A stretch of 25,307 nucleotides of DNA from GCA-020344555 sp964405925 (GTDB taxonomy: Bacteria > Planctomycetota > Phycisphaerae > UBA1845), in the NCBI GenBank assembly GCA_964405925.1, contig CAYOQG010000043.1, positions 1-25,307 of the forward strand. Reading direction: 5' to 3'. Within the stretch, counting starts at the first letter, position 1; every line of letters begins with the position of its first letter. The position numbers were made by a program, and so were the translations under genes. The notes beneath the pieces are model-generated. The model was not told the origin of the DNA. It made no database searches and saw only the letters and a program-made list of their open reading frames with translations. Positions 20,686 to 25,307 of the stretch are shown in pieces.

Positions 20686-21315
20686 TCAGTCGGGTGACTG
20701 GGGAGGTACGGGGGGGGCCTTCGGGTCCACGTTTGCGGATGCGGAAACACTTCCGGGTCCAGTTGTGACCTCAGCAGAGTCCGCAACACACTGCTCCACT
20801 TGATCCATGCCCAATAGCATATGATTGGCCTTTGGGATCGCGACACGCCCCTCCAATTCGTGCACACTCGGAGACATATTGTAGCCCGCAGTGTCGTAGA
20901 AGTGGACTTTTTGTGGTAGTTGCTGACGAGGCTCAGACTTGGTGGAGAGGGAAACGTTCCATGCGGGCATCCCGTAAAGGAAGATGCCCACGCCAAGCAG
21001 GATCAAAGCGGCGACGGCGAGTCCGGGCGGGGCCGACCGATTATGTGAGTGTCTGTAGTTTGACTCCGCCGATACCTGAAACATCCGGTCCCTCAGTAAA
21101 TCTCGCTTTCGTTTCGACTTCTCTCTGCATTGTGAGTGCAGTTTCGAGTACAGAACTGGTCGGTGTTGTGTCTCACTCTGGCGGCGGGCATTGGTGTCGA
21201 TGACGTCCCACGCTGCTTTCCAGCGTGGATCAGCCTTGATACGCGGCCACAACGTTGCCATGCGCGGGTCTGTCCCCCGGTCCCTGAGACCAGAGCTGTT
21301 GTGTTGTCGAATCAT
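20686..21315 (-). CDS. Single-pass membrane partner of the ECF sigma factor (putative anti-sigma)
   Basis: 209 residues. The ATG overlaps the sigma factor stop (ATGA, 21312-21315), the usual sign of a sigma/anti-sigma pair. Residues 1-95 are polar and basic, predicted cytoplasmic, with no zinc-binding His-x3-Cys-x2-Cys motif. One membrane helix lies at about 98-117 (GLAVAALILLGVGIFLYGM). The remainder is predicted periplasmic, with a Val/Gly-rich middle and a Pro-rich end (DPKAPPVPPQSP). Planctomycete ECF sigma factors are often followed by membrane proteins like this in place of a classical zinc anti-sigma. That it binds the sigma factor is inferred from the overlap and topology. Confidence 0.72.
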   Translation of the reverse strand: MIRQHNSSGLRDRGTDPRMATLWPRIKADPRWKAAWDVIDTNARRQSETQHRPVLYSKLHSQCREKSKRKRDLLRDRMFQVSAESNYRHSHNRSAPPGLAVAALILLGVGIFLYGMPAWNVSLSTKSEPRQQLPQKVHFYDTAGYNMSPSVHELEGRVAIPKANHMLLGMDQVEQCVADSAEVTTGPGSVSASANVDPKAPPVPPQSPD

Positions 21316-21890
21316 GGTTTGTGTTCCTCCATCTGGGTGCGTAGGAGCCGAACTGCCCGTTGGTAAGCGTCATGCACCGTGCTCACTGGGAGTGCCATCG
21401 TGATGGCGACCTCGCGCAGTTTCATTCCGTCATAACAACGAAGCAACAACGCCGACTGGCACCCCGAGGGGAGGTTGCTGACGCACTGTTTGAGGTGTGT
21501 CAGTGCTTCTCGGGTAGCAGCGACTTTGTAGGGATCGTCGTTCTTCCGGGACCGGGCGCCGCCCAGGTAATCCGACTCGATTAGCGAACGTCGAAGTCGT
21601 AGGTCGCGGGAGACTTCACGGTGGAGATCACGGGCAACGTTTCGGACAATCTCCAGGAACCATCGTCCGAACCGATCTGGATCGCGTAGCGAATGCATAC
21701 TTGTCTGTGCGCGAATGATCGCCTCATGCAACACGTCCTCGGCACGGTCCGGTTGCACGAATTCTTCGGCTTCGCAGAACGCAGAGGCGGAGTGCCTGTT
21801 GAACAAGTTCTCGGACGCTGTTCGGTCACCGCTCAATACGCGGACGACCAGCTCGCCGTCCGTAGGCTGGTTGGTGTTTCCAACACGCAA
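21312..21890 (-). CDS. ECF-type RNA polymerase sigma factor
   Basis: About 192 residues. An ATG at 21905 is in frame, but the candidate promoter would place the transcript start only about four bases before it, and it has no ribosome site. TTG 21890 has GGAGGAG six bases upstream and gives the typical ECF beginning GELVVRVLSGDRTASENLFNRH, so it is chosen. Region 2 is AEDVLHEAIIRAQ followed by RFGRWFLEIVRNVARDLHRE. Region 4 is LKQCVSNLPSGCQSALLLRCYDG, then LREVAITMALPVSTVHDAYQRAVRLL, a helix-turn-helix. There is no extra C-terminal domain. It probably controls its own operon and the divergent small ORF. Confidence 0.9.
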   Translation of the reverse strand: MRVGNTNQPTDGELVVRVLSGDRTASENLFNRHSASAFCEAEEFVQPDRAEDVLHEAIIRAQTSMHSLRDPDRFGRWFLEIVRNVARDLHREVSRDLRLRRSLIESDYLGGARSRKNDDPYKVAATREALTHLKQCVSNLPSGCQSALLLRCYDGMKLREVAITMALPVSTVHDAYQRAVRLLRTQMEEHKP

Positions 21891-21914
21891 AACACACTCC
21901 TCCATCTAATCGTA

Positions 21915-21939
21915 GGACGGTACAGGCAGCGTGTTTTCC
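21915..21939 (-). promoter_or_regulatory. Candidate ECF promoter for the sigma operon
   Basis: On the minus strand GGAA (21939-21936) and CGTC (21919-21916) are separated by 16 bases, the usual layout of ECF-dependent promoters (-35 GGAAC, -10 CGTC). The same pattern with the same CCGGAAA lead-in faces the opposite way at 21975-22000. Transcription would start near 21909. Confidence 0.5.
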
Positions 21940-21974
21940 GGAGAGTGTCAAAAGAATTGAATCGCCCTTGCGCA

Positions 21975-22000
21975 CCGGAAAGGACGTGCACTATTTCGTC
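21975..22000 (+). promoter_or_regulatory. Candidate ECF promoter for the 78-aa ORF
   Basis: CCGGAAA at 21975-21981 and CGTC at 21997-22000; GGAA and CGTC are 16 bases apart, exactly as in the divergent sigma promoter. Transcription would start near 22007, leaving a leader of about 44 bases before the ATG at 22051. Confidence 0.5.
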
Positions 22001-22050
22001 AATTACGGTAGTGGGTAAAGCTGTACCGGGCGGAATGAAAGGGGGCTTCC

Positions 22051-22287
22051 ATGGACCGGCAAACACGGCACTGTGAGAAACCTAGAGCGGAAGAAGACGG
22101 GACCCAACGTGTGAAACTGGGCAATACGCCCGTCGAGATCCTCGAAGCGTTGCGAAGGCTCGCCAATGACGCTTACGGCAAGCCATCGCATACTGTTCAA
22201 GTGCTGAGAGTTGTTCGTGACCTGCTTGTTGACCTTGTGGCGGCCCTACGAGGCAAGATAGGCAAAAGCGACCAGAGCGATGGTTAG
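22051..22287 (+). CDS. Small 78-aa protein divergent from the ECF sigma operon
   Basis: ATG 22051 follows GAAAGGGGG by five bases. The product starts with a polar, charged stretch (MDRQTRHCEKPRAEEDGTQ), then about 55 residues predicted as two amphipathic helices (TPVEILEALRRLANDAY and VLRVVRDLLVDLVAALRGKIG). There is no membrane helix, signal peptide or known domain. The gene lies behind an ECF-type promoter motif matching that of the sigma operon, which supports it as a real gene in the same regulon. It could bind the sigma factor or its partner; there is no direct evidence. It ends 85 bases before the convergent RidA gene. Confidence 0.5.
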   Translation: MDRQTRHCEKPRAEEDGTQRVKLGNTPVEILEALRRLANDAYGKPSHTVQVLRVVRDLLVDLVAALRGKIGKSDQSDG

Positions 22288-22372
22288 AGTCCGAAAGACC
22301 AGTTGGCATCGTCCCCCCCAATCGCCGACTTCGCGGTGGGGCTCGGCCGTCCAGATGTTTGACCGGGCGAGC

Positions 22373-22840
22373 CTAGCCCCCCGTTCCAGCACGTCCCTTG
22401 GGGATCATGGCGATGGCTTCGATCTCGACCAGGAGTTCGGGGCGGCAGATGCGAGCCTCAATGCACGTGCTTGCGGGAAGAGGATCGAGCTTCTCTTCCA
22501 CGTAGAAGGCGTTGCGGACTTCGTTGAACTCGTCGTAGTGCCGAAAGTCCGCTAGGTAGCACGTCGTGCGGACGACATCGTGAAAGTCAGCGCCTTCGCT
22601 TTCCAATAGAGCCTTGATGTTGGTGAAGGTACGGCGAGTCTGGGCTTTTATATCGCCAAAGTGAATCGATTTTCCTTCTTCGTTGACACTGGCGGTCCCC
22701 GAAATGAAGAGCATCACACAGTTATCAAGCTCGACGCGCATACCGCGCACAAACGAGACCTTCTTCTCGTAATCGTAGGCTTCGTTCAGCACACGCTTGT
22801 TCTCGATGGGTCTTTTCTTGATGCGTTCTTTGTCAGCCAC
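22373..22840 (-). CDS. RidA/YjgF family protein
   Basis: 155 residues from GTG 22840, with GGAGGA five bases upstream. An N-terminal extension of about 40 residues precedes the RidA fold. Recognisable elements are LFISGTASVNEEGKSIHFGDIKAQTRRTFTNIKALLESEGADFHDVVRTTCYL, read as the core strands and helix, then STCIEARICRPELLVEIEAIAMI, whose arginine matches the substrate carboxylate-binding residue of RidA. RidA proteins hydrolyse reactive enamines and imines, or act as homologous enzymes with other roles. The long N-terminus and altered spacing place it outside the classical RidA subgroup, so its activity is uncertain. It stands alone between the sigma locus and the DUF2079 gene. Confidence 0.88.
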   Translation of the reverse strand: MADKERIKKRPIENKRVLNEAYDYEKKVSFVRGMRVELDNCVMLFISGTASVNEEGKSIHFGDIKAQTRRTFTNIKALLESEGADFHDVVRTTCYLADFRHYDEFNEVRNAFYVEEKLDPLPASTCIEARICRPELLVEIEAIAMIPKGRAGTGG

Positions 22841-23025
22841 GTTAGTCCTCCCCGTCGTTCGCTCCGGGTCTTCATCGGACGTTCACCGCGGTCCGCCGAT
22901 CACCCGGTGTCTTGCTCCCATCGTTTACCGTACCATCTCGGGACGTGGCAGGCAACGCTTGACGGTATGGGATGGTCACCGGCCAAGGTGGCGGCGCCCA
23001 ATGTGTTCGCGTACAACACGGTTCG

Positions 23026-24939
23026 ATGGATCAGGCGTCCGACCATTCCACCGCGTCCGAAGCGGGGAGGCCTTTTGCGAGCGGCCTCCTCGCTGTACTT
23101 GGCATTGCGGGGATTGCGGTCTACCTTGGGTCCCTATGGGCCATCAGGCCCTTGCAGTTCCAGGTTGTCAGCTACAGTGTTCTGCGGGAGGGACCAGGCA
23201 ACTACTGGCCACCGCTGATCCTCGCAATGGCCGTACTCGTGGTACTCGTCGCCCTTGCGGTCCGGGGCGGGGATCGATCCTACAGAGAAGGGCATCTGCG
23301 TGCGGCCGCCGGCCGAGTTTGGCCGCTCGTGCTTTGCGGGCCGCTTGCGATCTACGGTCTTGTTGAGCAGACACCACCTTTTGCGCTCAGTTTTATCATG
23401 ATTCTCGCGACGGGGGGGGCGGCATTTCGCGTTGGAACGCAATTTGCGGCCCCGCCGCGTCATCGCGACGTGCAACGTGTCGCCTTCGCCTCTCTTGTCG
23501 CCCTTGTTCTCGCCTTCACGGTTGTGCACGCACGGCTGCAGATTAACTTCTTCGAGCATTTCATGCTGGGTCATGCGGACTTCGGACATTTCACGGAGGA
23601 ACTCAAGAACGCGCTAGCCGGTCGCGGGCTCCGCTGTGATAGCTTCGAGAACACGCGGTTGGGATGGCATTTCGTACCACTTCTGTATGTTCTCGTTCCG
23701 GGTTATGCGCTGTGGCCTTCGCCGGTCTATCTGATGGTTTGCAGTGCTTTATTTGTGCATGTCGTTGCCCTGCCCGCCTATTACTTTGCGAGGAAGCTGT
23801 CTGGTTCCGTGCTCGTGGGCTGGATGTTCGGGTTGGCTTGGCTGCTGTTGCCATCGCAAAGTCGACTTGTTTACTCGAACACGTACGGTTTTCAGTGGAT
23901 CTACGTTGCCATGCCGCTACTGGGTCTTATGGTTGCCACAGGTGTGACAGGGAGATGGCGGACCTGCCTGGTCATTGTGGGTATCCTCCTACTGTGCAAG
24001 GAGACGGTCGCGGCAGCCACGTTTGGATGGGGCCTCTACGTTCTACTGTTCACGCCTCGCCGCCGAACGGGCGTTGTGATCCTTCTTGCTTCGCTTGTGT
24101 ATTTCATCCTTTGCGTCCAGCTGTTGATACCGCATTTCGCAGCCACAGGTCGGTATGAAAGGCTTGATCTATTCGGAGAGCTGGGTAGCACTCCTTGGGA
24201 GCTACTCAGTTCCGCGTTCACGCGGCCCAGCCTTTTCCTGGGGCGGCTTATGCGGGTGGAAGTGCTGTATTTCCTCTTGACCCTGCTGGTCCCCATGGCC
24301 CTGCTGCCGATACGGGGGTGGAGAGTCGCCGTGGCTGCCCTGCCCACACTGGTGTTGGTGCTACTGCTGGAAAACGAAGATTGGCTGAGCATCAAGTTCT
24401 GGCATCAGTGCACTGTGCTGCCGCTCATCTTCTTTGCCGGTACTGCGGGGATGAGGATGGCAGACGGCTCACGGATTTTGGTTTGGCTGAGCGGCAGTCG
24501 TGCCTGCCCGAGAGACGCTCTTTATCGCGGGATGGCTCTTGCTGTACTGATGTGCGCGGCATTGGGCCACTATTTCTACGGTTTCTCACCCATCAGCAAG
24601 TCCTATGAATCGTACGTATCCGCGGCGGTCCTGCACGAGCCTGATCCACGCCTGGCCACGGTTCAGCATTTGCGCTCTAAGATACCGAAGGATCGGACGA
24701 TCCTGGCGACGGAACGACTGGCCCCTCATTTTGTCGACTACAAGCGAATCTACACGGGTGGACGAGCACGCCCGGCTGATTTTGTGATCATCGACCGCCG
24801 CGACGGATGGGATACGTCGGGCCTGCCCAAGCAAGCCCCACAGTATGCGGACAATCCGCACTACCAGCTTTACGGCGAATACGGCAGTATCATAGTCTTT
24901 CAGCGGGCGCCCGACGCCCCGCCGGTTACACTGGACTGA
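23026..24939 (+). CDS. DUF2079 family polytopic membrane protein
   Basis: 637 residues from ATG 23026; an in-frame ATG at 22972 would add 18 polar residues. Many hydrophobic helices are visible throughout the first 530 residues. The family core is clear: MLGHADFGHFTEELKNALAGRGLRCDSFEN, then RLGWHFVPLLYVLVPGYALWPSP, and later CKETVAAATFGWGLYVLLF. This matches the DUF2079 layout, a membrane family with a glycosyltransferase-like (GT-C) fold whose substrate is not established. The C-terminal 110 residues (from about VSAAVLHEPDPRLATVQHL) are soluble, with a short alpha/beta pattern (FVIIDRRDGWDT). It probably acts on a lipid-linked sugar at the outer face of the inner membrane; this is a fold-based inference. 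Confidence 0.83.
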   Translation: MDQASDHSTASEAGRPFASGLLAVLGIAGIAVYLGSLWAIRPLQFQVVSYSVLREGPGNYWPPLILAMAVLVVLVALAVRGGDRSYREGHLRAAAGRVWPLVLCGPLAIYGLVEQTPPFALSFIMILATGGAAFRVGTQFAAPPRHRDVQRVAFASLVALVLAFTVVHARLQINFFEHFMLGHADFGHFTEELKNALAGRGLRCDSFENTRLGWHFVPLLYVLVPGYALWPSPVYLMVCSALFVHVVALPAYYFARKLSGSVLVGWMFGLAWLLLPSQSRLVYSNTYGFQWIYVAMPLLGLMVATGVTGRWRTCLVIVGILLLCKETVAAATFGWGLYVLLFTPRRRTGVVILLASLVYFILCVQLLIPHFAATGRYERLDLFGELGSTPWELLSSAFTRPSLFLGRLMRVEVLYFLLTLLVPMALLPIRGWRVAVAALPTLVLVLLLENEDWLSIKFWHQCTVLPLIFFAGTAGMRMADGSRILVWLSGSRACPRDALYRGMALAVLMCAALGHYFYGFSPISKSYESYVSAAVLHEPDPRLATVQHLRSKIPKDRTILATERLAPHFVDYKRIYTGGRARPADFVIIDRRDGWDTSGLPKQAPQYADNPHYQLYGEYGSIIVFQRAPDAPPVTLD

Positions 24940-25012
24940 GAGCGACGCGGACGTGGTGCTCTGGACCGCCACAGGGGCGGCACTCGCGAACCGATTCGCA
25001 CAGAGAAAGGCC

Positions 25013-25307
25013 ATGCCTGACAAACGACGACATCGAGGTCCTCACCCCGACGACAAGCGTCTGTTTGACCCGTCGCAACACGCACCATTGCGGCAGGCCG
25101 TGGCTGAGTTCTCCTGGCTGTTAAGTCGTGGTTACGCACCCGACTCTGCGCTGAAGCTTGTCGGTGACCGGCACAGTCTGACGGCTCGGCAGCGCATGGC
25201 TGTCCAACGATCGTCGTGCGCCGACGGGTTGCTTGAAACCCGATTGGCCAAGCAGGTACCATCGATCGATGCGACACACCAGAGCCTCGGTGTCGACGGG
25301 TACAATC
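25013..25307 (+). CDS. DUF434 family protein, 5' part (cut by window end)
   Basis: 98 residues are visible from ATG 25013, preceded by GAGAAAGG; the frame is open to the window end. The pattern RGPHPDDKRLFDP, then AVAEFSWLLSRGYAPDSALKLVGDRHSLTARQRMAVQRSSC, then GVDGYN, matches the start of DUF434 proteins, which are widespread and uncharacterised. The VDGYN segment leads into a second half with a nuclease-like fold in family members. It lies 73 bases after the DUF2079 gene on the same strand and may be co-transcribed. Confidence 0.82.
   Translation, partial: MPDKRRHRGPHPDDKRLFDPSQHAPLRQAVAEFSWLLSRGYAPDSALKLVGDRHSLTARQRMAVQRSSCADGLLETRLAKQVPSIDATHQSLGVDGYN

Noticed and set aside
1..25307. tRNA, rRNA, CRISPR array, insertion sequence or phage genes
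   Set aside because: No cloverleaf or conserved T-loop sequence, no repeat-spacer pattern, no transposase, integrase or phage structural motif was found by reading the window.

Overview
The window is about 25 kb of moderately GC-rich DNA. It carries one 10-N assembly gap (20331-20340) and a cut-off gene at each end, so it is a draft or metagenome contig. Gene style points to Planctomycetota or a close PVC relative: ExbB/ExbD/ExbD clusters joined to long TPR proteins, secreted TPR proteins, small zinc-ribbon proteins, a DUF434 gene and an ECF sigma factor with a membrane partner. That taxonomic call is inference; there is no rRNA or other marker here.

Layout. (1) 1-153: the tail of an unidentified gene, then about 520 bp without a gene but with several hairpins. 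(2) 677-1813 (-): a membrane-anchored helical-repeat protein, divergent from the main operon. (3) 2092-8737 (+): a tight six-gene operon of a TonB-like anchored von Willebrand A (VWA) protein, a secreted TPR protein, ExbB/TolQ, two ExbD/TolR proteins and a 923-aa TPR protein. (4) 8758-10816 (+): an isochorismatase-family hydrolase, a small zinc-ribbon membrane protein and a NUDT22-like Nudix hydrolase with an N-terminal zinc ribbon, convergent with a comF-type gene (10826-11653, -). (5) 11748-16558 (+): an RND efflux pair (adaptor and pump, no outer-membrane partner), followed by a small lipoprotein and other small ORFs. (6) 16964-18506: a gene-poor tract dense in inverted repeats. (7) 18507-20346 (-): a CLC channel/antiporter with CBS domains, interrupted by the gap. 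(8) 20686-22287: an ECF sigma factor and overlapping membrane partner (-), divergent from a 78-aa ORF (+), with matching ECF-type promoter motifs on both sides. (9) 22373-25307: a RidA-family protein (-), a DUF2079 membrane protein (+) and the start of a DUF434 protein (+).

The strongest candidate for an undescribed system is the 2092-8737 operon. The VWA protein has a single N-terminal transmembrane helix with the Ser-x3-His motif that TonB and TolA use to engage ExbB-ExbD/TolQ-TolR. It then has a proline-containing linker and a complete MIDAS-bearing VWA domain where TonB would have its C-terminal domain. Encoded with ExbB, two ExbDs and two TPR proteins, it reads as a proton-motive-force-driven machine whose moving arm ends in a VWA adhesion or assembly module. 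The second lead is the ECF locus, where GGAA-N16-CGTC occurs facing both the sigma operon and the small divergent ORF.
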